DNA of 64,000 nt from an uncultured archaeon (GCA_938048735.1 CALIUM010000009.1:23047-87046); one strand, 5' to 3'; counted from the stretch's first letter, positions 41,330 through 51,587 are shown. The notes: generated by a model from the letters alone, not told the origin. Numbers and translations are program-made.

Positions 41330-41821
41330 TCATTTTTCAGGTTCTTTATGTAGGAGCTTGGCCAGCCTCGCCACCCTCGCTCCAAAGAGCTTGCAGGTCT
41401 TCAACTCCTCCTCTCCAGGTGCTCCGACCGACACCGGGCCGTAATGGTTTCTTCCCGATGTTCCCTGGATGACCATCCCGTGGATTAGGAGGGCCTCCAG
41501 AATGGAGATTATCGTCGTCTCACCACCCGAGTGATTTCCGCCCGAGCTTGCGAAGGCGCCCCCAACCTTACCTTCGAGTTTCCCATGGTATTTGACCGAC
41601 TCGTCTAAGAAGCGCTTGATCTTGCTAGATGGTTGGCCGTAGTAGACTGGGGAGCCTATAATGAGGCCGTCGACCTCTGGAAGATCATCTATCGATGCCT
41701 CATCCACCCTCCTCACCTCAACCTCAACACCCTCGCCTCTTACACCCTCGGCGACTCCGTAGGCCATCTTCTCGGTGTTCCCCGTCCTAGAGTCATAAAC
41801 TATTAGGATCTTCATCCCCAT
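41330..41821 (-). CDS. Flavodoxin/WrbA-like flavoprotein
   Basis: ILIVYDSRTGNTEKMAYGVAEGV, GLIIGSPVYYGQPS, GGAFASSGGNHSGGETTI. Confidence 0.9.
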   Translation of the reverse strand: MGMKILIVYDSRTGNTEKMAYGVAEGVRGEGVEVEVRRVDEASIDDLPEVDGLIIGSPVYYGQPSSKIKRFLDESVKYHGKLEGKVGGAFASSGGNHSGGETTIISILEALLIHGMVIQGTSGRNHYGPVSVGAPGEEELKTCKLFGARVARLAKLLHKEPEK

Positions 41822-41834
41822 AACCCCAAGAGCA

Positions 41835-42380
41835 TCAACTTAAAAGTCTATCTTCTGCGTCTTCCTCAGCGTAGACGCCTAGGATCCTCCCATAGTAGAT
41901 GGTGTGGAAATCTCCTCGGGGGTATATCTCCCTCTCTATGGACGGATCTAGTTGCCCCTCCTTGACGTCCACTTTATATGCTACCCTGCACTCGTAGTGG
42001 ACTGGGCATTCCCCGATAAATGGGGCCTCTACGCTTATCCCCTTCACAGGCGTGATTCCGAGCTCCTTGAACTTGTCCAGATCCCTTCCAGATCTGCTCC
42101 CGCAGAACTCGAGCATCCTCTCCATCCCCCTTCCTGGAAGGCAGATCGTGAACTCCCCCGACTCCTCTATGAGCCCATGGGTATACCTCGAACGCCTAAC
42201 CGCGACCGCGAAGAACGGCTCCCTCCACATGGTGCCCAGCAGACCCCAGCCAATAGTCATCGCATTAGGCCTTCCACCTCTGCCCGAGGAGACTAGAAAG
42301 AGGCCATGTCCCCTCATTATTCTACACGTCTCCTCAATGAAGTCGAGGAGATCGACCTTACGCCTATTCAAGCCATCCAC
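41835..42380 (-). CDS. Flavin reductase domain protein
   Basis: GRPNAMTIGWGLLGTMWREPFFAVAVRRSRYTHGLIEESGEFTICLPG. Confidence 0.9.
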   Translation of the reverse strand: MDGLNRRKVDLLDFIEETCRIMRGHGLFLVSSGRGGRPNAMTIGWGLLGTMWREPFFAVAVRRSRYTHGLIEESGEFTICLPGRGMERMLEFCGSRSGRDLDKFKELGITPVKGISVEAPFIGECPVHYECRVAYKVDVKEGQLDPSIEREIYPRGDFHTIYYGRILGVYAEEDAEDRLLS

Positions 42381-42591
42381 CCTATAGCTCGAGATTTAAA
42401 AACCTAATTAGGTTTTTTGGCTCACATTAACTTGATTTTAGACCTTTAAGCTCTCCCCAACAGGGCCTCTATATGGATGATTATAAGATCCTAACACCCT
42501 AAAGAGATGATCAAATTTTATATTTTATTTAACGATGCCTCACACCTAAGAAAGGAGACTGATATAATCTTTAAGGGAGAGGGTGGAGTGA

Positions 42592-42908
42592 TCGTGGCCA
42601 TGGAGGATGTACGCATCGCACCCCCGCCTATGGGGAGGTCTATCATGGGACCACATTCACACCTAACACAATCAGACGGGCGTTGATCATCTACTTTCGA
42701 GATGAGTTCAGGAGGCAAGGCATAGGAACCCAACTGGTTAAGACACTCCTCAGTTTTTCTCTTCGGAGAATGTGGAGGAGTGCCCTTCAACTACCTCGTT
42801 GGAGACGAGGAGGATGAGGGATTCCTGGTCACCCTCGGCTTCGAACCCGTCAGGATAGGCGTCAACTTAAGACTAAAAGAGATGAAGAACAACAAGCTCC
42901 TGAGGTAG
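42592..42908 (+). pseudogene. GNAT N-acetyltransferase remnant with a frameshift
   Basis: IIYFRDEFRRQGIGTQLVKTLLSF then shifted frame ECGGVPFNYLVGDEEDEGFLVTLGFEPVRIGVNLRL. Confidence 0.5.
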
Positions 42909-43140
42909 TTGATAAATCATTTGACATTCTTGAGATGGCTTCAATAAGCATCTCTGATGCTTTACCCTCATCCGGAAAGAGAGACTTTGCCAAGCTCCCA
43001 TAGCTGGACTCTGCTCAGATGGGTGGAGGTGTGGGTTGTGGATTGTTTTGGGTCTGCGGATTCTATATGGAGCTTCAGCGGTCCACCTTCCAGCTGGCAA
43101 TTAGATGGGTTTTATAATTGTTTTCATCGATTTAACCAAT

Positions 43141-43248
43141 ATGAGCACAACAATTACAATTACAATTTAAACTAAGAGGCTTTTAGAGAAGATGAAAGGA
43201 GATCTCAGCTGGGATGATTTTGTTAAAGGAAAGATAGATCTACCATAA
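43141..43248 (+). pseudogene. VapB-like antitoxin remnant with in-frame stop
   Basis: MSTTITITI*TKRLLEKMKGDLSWDDFVKGKIDLP*; TAA at 43168-43170. Confidence 0.5.
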
Positions 43249-43336
43249 GAGAACATTTACTTAATTATGACTAAATTATTTCTATGCTAAGCTCAAGAAA
43301 CTTGGCATAAAGAAGAAAACATGGTTTGAAATAAGA

Positions 43337-43885
43337 TTAAATTATGTAATGACTTTCAACTCTCTCGAAGTCTCGGATCAGTTCTAGGTTCATGTCTTCT
43401 ACAGTATCTCCATACTCTTCCATATCTACATCTGGCCAAGGCCCAACGACCGCCGCCCTGGTCACCGGATGGTCATTCCCGAAGTTCTCGGCCGATATCT
43501 GATGGGTTAGGGCTCTGACCTCTCTCTCGTCGATATATCCCAAGCTGTGGAGATACTCGTGGAGGAGGAGGGTGAATATATTGGCCTTGCCCCTAACATC
43601 TAAGGGCGACTTCATGAGCCTTCTATTGATGATTATCTCGTTCGTCCCTAACGGGTGGAACCCACCTACCCTGATAGGGAGGTCTCCTAGGTATAGCATG
43701 AGCCCCACCCTGTGGATCCCTAAGGTATTCTTCACCGCCCTCTTGACCAAGGTGAAGAGTTCACCATAGCTCTGTGCCCTCTCGAACTCTGAGGAGAGCA
43801 GGGTCGATCCCTCCTTTCTTCGATCTCTAGACTGCCTCCACCGATCTGACTCCTGGAACCCTTCTCCTGAGGTAGGTTTCCACAC
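43337..43885 (-). CDS. Putative zinc metallopeptidase-like protein (start probably downstream of 43885)
   Basis: FTLLLHEYLHSLGYIDEREVRALTHQI (HExxH). Confidence 0.65.
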   Translation of the reverse strand: MWKPTSGEGFQESDRWRQSRDRRKEGSTLLSSEFERAQSYGELFTLVKRAVKNTLGIHRVGLMLYLGDLPIRVGGFHPLGTNEIIINRRLMKSPLDVRGKANIFTLLLHEYLHSLGYIDEREVRALTHQISAENFGNDHPVTRAAVVGPWPDVDMEEYGDTVEDMNLELIRDFERVESHYII

Positions 43886-44060
43886 CCCACTTCAGGGTCA
43901 TCTGGGACATGGGGCAGCCCATGCAAGCTCCCTTGAGCCTCACCTTCACGACATCCCCCTTGACATCTACAAGTTCTATGTCTCCCCCCTCGAATTGGAG
44001 GTGTGGGCGAACCTCTTCCAGGGCCCTCTCCACGTCTTCTCTTAGAGTCATCTCTTTCAT
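43827..44060 (-). CDS. NifU C-terminal-like Fe-S scaffold domain protein
   Basis: VERALEEVRPHLQFEGGDIELVDVKGDVVKVRLKGACMGCPMSQMTLKWGVE. Confidence 0.93.
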   Translation of the reverse strand: MKEMTLREDVERALEEVRPHLQFEGGDIELVDVKGDVVKVRLKGACMGCPMSQMTLKWGVETYLRRRVPGVRSVEAV

Positions 44061-44213
44061 AGGAGTGGGCCGGCGTGGGTATATAAAGCTTGGTCATCCC
44101 TCTTCCAGGCGATTTAGCTCCTCCACCTGGGCGAATTAAGGGGTAATGAGAATCTCTTCTAACTTGGTGAGTACTAATCTTTAATTTATCTTTATGTTAC
44201 CGCTTATTCAGAG

Positions 44214-45515
44214 ATGCGGATGAAGAGGATAAGCATCGTTGCAGCAGGGGACTCCCTCATCACCATGAGGCTCTCCGTGCATTCTGAGCCTTCCTTTATG
44301 AGGCTTGTGGAGCTTGTTAGGGGGGCTGATGCTGCCTTCACAAATCTCGAGACCACTGTCCACGACTATGATGGCTACCCCGCCGCCGAGAGCGGTGGGA
44401 CTTGGACCAGGGCCCCGAGGGAGGTTCTGGACGACCTTATATGGATGGGCTTCGATATTGTCTCAACAGCTAACAATCACAGCGTGGACTACATGTACGG
44501 GGGTCTCGAGGCCACCATCGAGAACCTTGACGCGGTTGGCCTGGCCCATGCCGGGACGGGTTTAGATCTCTCCGAGGCGATGCAGCCAGCCTACCTAGAG
44601 ACCCGTGAGGGGAGGGTAGCCCTTATAGCGGCCTGCTCGACCTTCCCATCCTTCGGCAGGGCTGGATTGGGGCGCCCGGACCTCCAGGGGAGGCCCGGCC
44701 TCAACCCCCTGAGGTACGAGACATACTATGTTGTTAGGAGGGAGACGGTCGAGATCCTCAAGGATGTGTCGAAGGAGCTTGGGTTTGAGGAGGTTTTCCA
44801 GCCTCCTGATGCCTACTACTTCCTTCGGAACAGGTTCGTAGTCGGCGAAGACCTAGGCGTTCGCACGAAGCCTCATAAGGGGGATATGGAGAGGAACCTT
44901 GAGGCTGTGAGGGAGGCTGTCAGGCAGGCCGACTGGGTTCTGTTCTCCCTCCATGCCCATGAGGGTAGGGAGGCAGAGGAGGATCGTCCAGCCGAGTTTA
45001 TCGAGGAGTTCTCGAGGGCATGTATAGATGCGGGGGCCCACGCCGTCCTCTGCCACGGCCACCACGCCATTAGGGGCATCGAGATCAGGGATGGTAGGCC
45101 CATCTTCTACGGCCTAGGGAACTTCATATTCCAGAATGAGACGGTTACTAAGCAGCCAGTCGAGTTCTATGAGAGGTATGGTCTTGACCCCCTGAAGGGG
45201 GTCCCATCCGACGCCTACGACGCCAGGCAGAAGGCCCCTCCCAGACCAGGATATCCGATCAGGAAGTGGTTCACGGAGGATGATAAGTACTGGTTGAGCT
45301 TCGTCTCCTTAATGAGGTTTGAGGGGGATAGGCTTAGGGAGCTTGGCCTCTACCCTGTAGACCTGGGCAGGAGTAGACCTAGGTCCCAGAGGGGCCGCCC
45401 AGTGCTCGCGGAGCCCGAGGTTGCAGAGCGGGTCTTGGAGAGGTTAAGGGAACTCTCTGAGCTCTATGGGACTGAGATCGAGGTTGTTGAAGGCGTAGGC
45501 CTGGTGAAGCTTTGA
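44214..45515 (+). CDS. CapA-family (PGA_cap) metallophosphatase-like protein
   Basis: FTNLETTVHDYDGYPAAESGGTW, VSTANNHSVDYMYGGLEATIENL, GAHAVLCHGHHAIRGIEIRDGRPIFYGLGNFIFQ. Confidence 0.92.
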   Translation: MRMKRISIVAAGDSLITMRLSVHSEPSFMRLVELVRGADAAFTNLETTVHDYDGYPAAESGGTWTRAPREVLDDLIWMGFDIVSTANNHSVDYMYGGLEATIENLDAVGLAHAGTGLDLSEAMQPAYLETREGRVALIAACSTFPSFGRAGLGRPDLQGRPGLNPLRYETYYVVRRETVEILKDVSKELGFEEVFQPPDAYYFLRNRFVVGEDLGVRTKPHKGDMERNLEAVREAVRQADWVLFSLHAHEGREAEEDRPAEFIEEFSRACIDAGAHAVLCHGHHAIRGIEIRDGRPIFYGLGNFIFQNETVTKQPVEFYERYGLDPLKGVPSDAYDARQKAPPRPGYPIRKWFTEDDKYWLSFVSLMRFEGDRLRELGLYPVDLGRSRPRSQRGRPVLAEPEVAERVLERLRELSELYGTEIEVVEGVGLVKL

Positions 45516-45838
45516 GTCTGCCTCCTCCTTAAAGCCCTGAGGGTGCCGGAGACCCTCTTGACATTGATCGATGTGGAGAGCCCCTCAAGGTTTGTGATGT
45601 AGGCGAGGGAGGCCCTGACCTGTCTCAGCTGGGTGTGGCTACATCTTAATATCCCCTTCTTCTCCTCCGCATCGTACTCTATGAGTTGAGGGTTAGCCTG
45701 AGATAAGCCCTTCATCCCATAGAGGGTTAGGATGCCTCTCATGATAGCCTCCTCTACCACCTTCTCCTTGAAGCGCCCCTCCGAGAGTATTTGGAAGCTC
45801 AGGTATCTCCGCCTCACCCCTCTAGCGGCCATCTTCAA
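45464..45838 (-). CDS. rnp2: RNase P protein component 2 (Rpp14/Pop5)
   Basis: RRYLSFQILSEGRFKEKVVEEAIMRGILTLYGMKGLSQANPQLIEYDAEEKKGILRCSHTQLRQVRASLAYI. Confidence 0.9.
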   Translation of the reverse strand: MKMAARGVRRRYLSFQILSEGRFKEKVVEEAIMRGILTLYGMKGLSQANPQLIEYDAEEKKGILRCSHTQLRQVRASLAYITNLEGLSTSINVKRVSGTLRALRRRQTQSFTRPTPSTTSISVP

Positions 45839-46547
45839 CCACCCTAACTCCGGGGGCGACGAACCCGGGGGCCATCTTCCCCCTATTCCTCTCCACGATC
45901 ATGAGCGGATTTTGGGATATCATCTCCCTTCCCGCCTCCTCCTCAACCGATAGGAGGTCCAGGAGGGCGACGATCTCCCTGGGACCTCTCATCAGCATGG
46001 GGGAGTCTGCTCCGCTTGAAACGACCACCGGTACATCCTTCCTCCTCGCATTATCAATCTCGGCCCTAACAACCGAGATCAGTTTCGCACACTGGAATGG
46101 CTCAGCCCTCAGGATATCTGAGATGTTGATCTCTAGGGCGCATCCCGCCTCAGAGGCTAGAGAGGCCTCCTGGCGGTCGAACCAAACCTTCATCCTCGTG
46201 ATGGGGGATGGGGAGAAGTTGAGGATGTCAACCCTGTGATCCTTGGCGGATTGGCGGGCTACCTCCTTCTTCGTGCACTCTACAGCCACAACCTCATATC
46301 TCCATCTAAGGTTGCTCAATAACCTAAGCAGCTCCCTCCCACTCTCAGGCCTGAGATCGACCCTGGTCACAACATCGATATCAAACCCTCTCCCTATATC
46401 TCTGAGGTTATGGGGGTCGCTAGAGGCGAGGCCGACCGCCCCGAATCCCAGCCTCTTGGCATGTGTGAGCATTGAGCGAAGCTCATCGGATTTAGCAGGC
46501 TTCTTCAAATGGAGGTCAATATACTTAACCAACCCCAGCCCTCCCAA
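45822..46547 (-). CDS. rnp3: RNase P protein component 3 (Rpp30)
   Basis: YIDLHLKKPAKSDELRSMLTHAKRLGFGAVGLAS; overlaps Rpp14. Confidence 0.88.
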   Translation of the reverse strand: MGGLGLVKYIDLHLKKPAKSDELRSMLTHAKRLGFGAVGLASSDPHNLRDIGRGFDIDVVTRVDLRPESGRELLRLLSNLRWRYEVVAVECTKKEVARQSAKDHRVDILNFSPSPITRMKVWFDRQEASLASEAGCALEINISDILRAEPFQCAKLISVVRAEIDNARRKDVPVVVSSGADSPMLMRGPREIVALLDLLSVEEEAGREMISQNPLMIVERNRGKMAPGFVAPGVRVVEDGR

Positions 46548-46556
46548 AACATCCCC

Positions 46557-47006
46557 TCAATCCTTAAGCCCTTCTATTATGGAGACCAGGTGGTTTCTTA
46601 TGTCCGATACGGGGTTATTGCAGCCTGAGAACTTGAACTTCAACCTTATCGGGTCTGCCTCACTAAGGAGGACTCTACCATGATAGGCCTTCTGCTTGTC
46701 GAAGCGTAGATAGAGGTTGTTAGCCTCATCCACCCGATCCTCAACCTCCAAGATCAGCCTCTCCCTATCCATCGGGGGGAGCGCCTCAACCAGTGTTCTG
46801 AGGATCTCCCCTGCCAAATCCCTATCCGTTATCTTCCCCCTGATCATCAAAAGGGGGTCTCGATAATGGCCGCTTAGCCTCTCAACCCTCAAGCTCGGTT
46901 TAATAGCCTCCTCAGGAACCAGGTTAAAAAGTGCCCTCTCCACCTTCTTCTCATCCTCTGTCGCATAAGAGAAGACGGAGACCTCAACGCTCACCGCTCT
47001 AGACAA
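46557..47006 (-). CDS. COG1325-like exosome-associated RNA-binding protein
   Basis: VSVFSYATEDEKKVERALFNLVPEE...LSGHYRDPLLMIRGKITDRDLAGEIL; operon with Rpp30/Rpp14. Confidence 0.85.
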   Translation of the reverse strand: MSRAVSVEVSVFSYATEDEKKVERALFNLVPEEAIKPSLRVERLSGHYRDPLLMIRGKITDRDLAGEILRTLVEALPPMDRERLILEVEDRVDEANNLYLRFDKQKAYHGRVLLSEADPIRLKFKFSGCNNPVSDIRNHLVSIIEGLKD

Positions 47007-47393
47007 CGACCCCTCCCGAGAGATGAGGAGATCCTCTTAAGTAAACCTTACCCTCCCAATATCCAGGAAATCGCCAAAACATCTAAGGGCAGCCTCTGCA
47101 TATCTTTTTTTAGAGTGGGCGTTCCCATGTTTTCCATACCTTTCGATGAATTTTGTACGGTTGCCGCAAGCGTTTGATTTTTCCGTGATGCCAAAGCTGT
47201 ACCGACCCCTTCACCTCTTTGGATTACTTTCAATCCGCCAAAATGAACTACCTCTTAGAAGGGAAGTGATGAAAAATCTACTAGCAACTTCACACCATAC
47301 CACTCCCCGTGAATTTGGTTTGAGCCGCTTCGAAAAGTTTTATATATAAAATTATTTATAAAAGGAACTTGTTGAGGTCAATTGATGAATGAG

Positions 47394-47781
47394 ATATCTA
47401 AATAATACAACTTTCTAAACAACCTAGTGAATGGCAATGAAGAGGCATTGGAGATTGCTAAGGAGTGCGATAAGGTAAATAATATCATCTTTCTTTCCAT
47501 GATCTCCACAGAGGAGTACCAAAGAAGAGTGTATTATTTCTATTGGGAGAATAAAGAAGTCTTAAAGAGAAGGCTTACTAACGCTAAAAGAGATGTAAGC
47601 GCCTTGAAATCCTACCAATAACTGCGAAATAGCCGTTAAAGCTGCAGGGATATACGTGGATCTAATTTAGGGGGGAGAATTGAGTTTAGCTGATATATTA
47701 ATTGAGGCAACGGCCATAAACCACAACCTAGTATTGTTAACACGGAACATTGAGCACTTTAAAAGGATTTCTAAAAATTAA
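47394..47781 (+). pseudogene. VapC (PIN-domain) toxin remnant with several frame breaks
   Basis: FLNNLVNGNEEALEIAKECDKVNNIIFLSMISTEEYQRRVYYF... then AAGIYVDLI*GGELSLADILIEATAINHNLVLLTRNIEHFKRISKN*. Confidence 0.62.
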
Positions 47782-48002
47782 GATCAAGAGCTATTAACTT
47801 CCTTTACTCTCTTCATATTGCACCATGACCGTAAACGAAACTCCTTCCAACGAGTTCTCTTACAAAATCCACCGGGGCCTCTTCTTTCACTCATTATCTA
47901 TCTCCCAAGCCTTCCGTCTCCTATGAATACAATGGTGAAAAACAAATGCTATTATTCGTAAACCCTAAAACATCCTGTTGGAGAGATTTGATCGGCACCT
48001 GC

Positions 48003-48101
48003 GCGGCCGTAGCTCAGCATGGACAGAGCTTGGGTCTTCGGATAGGGGGATCCCTAGAAGAAAACCCAAGGTCGCGGGTTCAAATCCTGCCGGCCGCGCC
48101 A
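48003..48101 (+). tRNA. tRNA-Arg(TCG), 21-nt canonical 37/38 intron, CCA encoded
   Basis: GCGGCCG/CGGCCGC acceptor, D stem GCTC/GAGC, anticodon stem TGGGT/ACCCA with split loop CTTCGG...A, T arm GCGGGTTCAAATCCTGC, G-CCA; intron 48042..48062. Confidence 0.92.
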
Positions 48102-48256
48102 AACCAACTTTATCCACGTCTGGCCTCTCTCTTCTGGTGGAAATAAGTGGTTTGGATAAAACAGTTCTAAAAATTACAGGCCCTCTTTTTCACTCAAAAA
48201 CTTCAAAATTTAATAATATCGTGAACTGAGATGATATGTGATCGAGGCGGTTTGAT

Positions 48257-49423
48257 ATGATAGACCTATCCCAATACCCCGTTGTAGATGATCACTGCCA
48301 CCCATTCCTACCATGGAAAGAAGATAAGGAGTTTCACCAACTATTCAACCTATCAACCCTCAGCATACCGAGGGTTCACGGCGAAAACACCCTGCTCTAT
48401 AGGAAAGTGGTTAAGGAACTATCTAGGGTGTTAAATTGTCCTTTTGATTTTGATACTGTCGTTGAGAGGAGAAAGGAGGAATACTCTTTAGATCCCAGCG
48501 GCTATATAGAGAGGTTGTTCAAGGACGCGAAGATCAGCACGCTCATTTTGGATACTGGCTATCCCTCTGTGGAGTATTCTGGCTATTCTGTCCCCTTAGA
48601 GGAGTTCCGGAAACTGGTGAGGTGCAGTCTGAGATGCATCTACCGAATTGAACCACTTCTGTTTCGAATACTCCAAGCAGATCTAACCTTTGAAGAGGTG
48701 CTGGACCGATTCATGGAATCTCTGGAGCGGGCTGTGAAGACAGAGGGATATGTTGGGCTAAAATCAGTAGTAGCCTACCGCGTCGGGTTGAGAAACCTAA
48801 AACATGATGAAAACTCTGCTCGTGAGGCATATAGGAGGCTAAGGGGCAAAGATTTTTTGAGAGTGCCATCAAAAGATAGGGATCCAAAGAGTGTTGAGGA
48901 TGAAAGGGTTCTCCGAGGTTATCTCCTCTGCCGCGCTCTTGAGAAAAGCATAGATCTGGATGTTCCCTTCCAGATACACACGGGTATAGGAGACTCGCCC
49001 CAAATAGATGTGAGGGACTCTAACCCCCTCCACCTCCACGACATAATAGCAGACGAAGATCTTGGGAAAGCAAAGCTTGTCATTGTTCATGCTGGTTATC
49101 CCTATGTGGAGGAGGCGGGCTATCTGGCAAACAATTATCCAAACGTGTACATCGACCTCTCAGAGATGTTCCCGTTCATAGCAGCCGGAATGAGGGATGC
49201 AACCCTTCGCCTACTCTACATGGCTCCCGTGACTAAGATAATGTACGGCTCGGATGGCTACAAAATACCAGAATTATTCTGGATCTCAGCCCTCTGGGGT
49301 AAAAAAGCAATATCAGAGGCCCTAGAAGAGTTCGTGAAGTCAGAGGTTATCGATGAAGACTATGCCTACAAGGCTGGGAGCCTCATTCTCTCAGAGAACG
49401 CAATCAAATTATATAATATTTAA
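48257..49423 (+). CDS. Amidohydrolase (amidohydrolase_2-like metal-dependent hydrolase)
   Basis: VVDDHCHPFLP, IQIHTGIGDSPQ-type motif, VIVHAGYPYVEEAGYLANNYPNVYIDLS, IMYGSDGYKIPE. Confidence 0.9.
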   Translation: MIDLSQYPVVDDHCHPFLPWKEDKEFHQLFNLSTLSIPRVHGENTLLYRKVVKELSRVLNCPFDFDTVVERRKEEYSLDPSGYIERLFKDAKISTLILDTGYPSVEYSGYSVPLEEFRKLVRCSLRCIYRIEPLLFRILQADLTFEEVLDRFMESLERAVKTEGYVGLKSVVAYRVGLRNLKHDENSAREAYRRLRGKDFLRVPSKDRDPKSVEDERVLRGYLLCRALEKSIDLDVPFQIHTGIGDSPQIDVRDSNPLHLHDIIADEDLGKAKLVIVHAGYPYVEEAGYLANNYPNVYIDLSEMFPFIAAGMRDATLRLLYMAPVTKIMYGSDGYKIPELFWISALWGKKAISEALEEFVKSEVIDEDYAYKAGSLILSENAIKLYNI

Positions 49424-49597
49424 CAATTCTTACAACCGCATGGTCGATCTAAGGGGATTCGCAGATTAGGTTATGTTATTTTGTTGAGATGAAAATATCT
49501 GGGCATCCTATTTTAGGGTATCCTAGGAGGATGAGTTGAAGTATGTTTTCATGAGGATCCTTGATGAATAATTCACCTTTCATAGAAATCCTTAATT

Positions 49598-50296
49598 TCA
49601 ATTCTTTAATTTCAATTCTTCAAATATGCTCAACATTCTTCTAGAATTTATGAGCATACCATGATTGTTATTGAAGAAGATATAGGTTTTCTCCGGTTTT
49701 GAATTAAAAATCTTTTCCATAACTTCTTTCAATTCTTCATCGCTATAGAGGTAGTTGTACCATTCAGTTCTTCCATGCATCCTCAAATAGACTGATCCGC
49801 TCGTGTTATAGATGTCTAATGGGAATTCTGGAGAGTCGACGCTTACTAGGGTTATTCCAATGCTTGAGGCCCAATCAACCCACTCTCCATCATACCATTC
49901 GATGTTCCTGGCTTCGAGAGCGAACCTTTCTTGAAGCCTTGTCTTCTTTACAAAATCTTCAATCAAATTAATCGCTTTTGGAGTTGTGGAGGGAGATAGC
50001 TGAAACAAGTAAAAGTCTATATAATGATCTAATGGGGTGAAGAGGTTATGGAATTTTCTCCAAAGCTCAAATGCTCTATCGCTGAACCTGAAGGTGTGGG
50101 TGATAAGACGGTTAACCTTAATGGCCCATCTCAAACCCTCCCCCTTCCTAGCCCAAGACTTCACCATGCTAGTGAAGGGGAAGCGGTAGAAGCTGGAGTT
50201 CAGCTCAACAGCGTTCAACCCAGAGTTTGCGATATACCAGTCTAAACTCCCCCTTCATTCCAAGGGTAGAACCAGCCCGAAGTCCCTACGAAGAGA
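49598..50296 (-). pseudogene. DUF72 family protein with a frameshift near the N-terminus (or assembly indel)
   Basis: VGTSGWFYPWNEGG in one frame, SLDWYIANSGLNAVELNSSFYRFPF in the next; break at the C-run 50249-50253. Confidence 0.72.
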
Positions 50297-50521
50297 TCCA
50301 AGAAGACTCCATCTGTTGTTTGGGGTTATAAAACAGATAAGCCTTCCTCATTTTTTATAATTGAAACGGAATGGGAAGAATTCCGGATAAACTCGAATAA
50401 GTCTCATATACACCATTAAAGATATTGTCTTTCAGAGACCTTGAATTAACAGGTCATATCCCTGAATTATTCTAATGATCATAATAATCTTTTTATGTCA
50501 ATCTCTTAGTTAATTCTTGAA

Positions 50522-50797
50522 ATGCCTTATAAGGTTGTCTTAACGGTTTTGGAGACCCGGGGCGAAAGGCCCTGCAGCTACTATAAGGTTGGGGATCGGA
50601 TAACCTTTGAGGGGGCTGAGATTGTTAAGGAAGAGAGTGATAGGCTCTGCATCTACGCCCTCTCAGCCCTGTTCCCATACATTACGGCCCTGACCAGGGA
50701 TACCCCTAAGGAGGACTGGATAAATAGGAAGGAGACCATCCAGTGCCCTGACGATGCTAGGCCGGTCATATTCAAAATAACTAGGGAGCCCATCTAG
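50522..50797 (+). CDS. TIGR04076 family protein
   Basis: YKVVLTVLETRGERPCSYYKVGDRITFEG...DDARPVIFKITRE. Confidence 0.75.
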   Translation: MPYKVVLTVLETRGERPCSYYKVGDRITFEGAEIVKEESDRLCIYALSALFPYITALTRDTPKEDWINRKETIQCPDDARPVIFKITREPI

Positions 50798-50843
50798 AGA
50801 CCCCACGCGGCTCAGCTTCGTTAATGGTTCTTAGCCCAGCCCC

Positions 50844-51587
50844 TCACCTGAAGAGATCCTCCTCGATGGGTCTGTTAAGGTCCACGGCCCTCCCATCCCC
50901 CTTTGGGTATTCATAGCCCCTTATTATCACGACTGGGATCCCGTTCAGCTTCCCCTTTGCCAGCTCCGCGGCCGCCGCGAGTTCGTCTGCAACGGCTATG
51001 TTCGTAGCTGTGAGTTCATATCCGAAGGGGTCCTTCTCCCCCCTATAATCTTTGAGAGGTTTCATTCCGGCCACCCCTATCGCGAAGTCGACCTGTCCGA
51101 GCCTCCAGGGCCTCCCCCAAGTATCGGTGATTATGACGGCGATCTCCTTCCCCGTCAGCTCCATGATCCTCCTCCTGATCCCTCTGGCTGACTCGTCCGG
51201 GTCCTCTGGCAGGAGTGAGGCAAGCCCGCCCCCAACGTTGGAGAGGTCTACGCCCGCGTTGGCGCACACAAACCCGTGCCTCGTCTCCATGATCAATACA
51301 TGCCCCTTCATCTTAACGATTCTGCGGGTCTCCCTCAGGATGGCCTCAACATGCCTTGGGTCCTTCCCCGAACTCTTGGCCACCTCCACGGCGAAGCTAG
51401 AGGGCTCAACTTCATCCAGGTTCAGGAGCCTCCCCTCAGCCTTCGATACGATCTTCTGGGTCACCACCACCACATCCCCCTCCTCGATCCCTACGCCCTG
51501 CCTCTCAGCAGCCCTCACGATGATCTCTCCTAGGTCGTCTCCAGCTTTGATTATTGGAATCCCCTCAAGACCGAATATGGTGATCAT
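50844..51587 (-). CDS. cofE: Coenzyme F420-0:L-glutamate ligase
   Basis: VVVVTQKIVSKAEGR, VCANAGVDLSNV, VIITDTWGRPWRLGQVDFAIGVAGMKPLKDYRGEKDPFG. Confidence 0.95.
   Translation of the reverse strand: MITIFGLEGIPIIKAGDDLGEIIVRAAERQGVGIEEGDVVVVTQKIVSKAEGRLLNLDEVEPSSFAVEVAKSSGKDPRHVEAILRETRRIVKMKGHVLIMETRHGFVCANAGVDLSNVGGGLASLLPEDPDESARGIRRRIMELTGKEIAVIITDTWGRPWRLGQVDFAIGVAGMKPLKDYRGEKDPFGYELTATNIAVADELAAAAELAKGKLNGIPVVIIRGYEYPKGDGRAVDLNRPIEEDLFR

Noticed and set aside
47048-47233. 61-aa minus-strand ORF and an alternative frame reading KFIERYGKHGNAHSKKRYAEAALRCFGDFLDIGRVRFT
   Set aside because: Protein-like but no start, no family recognised, and too short to call
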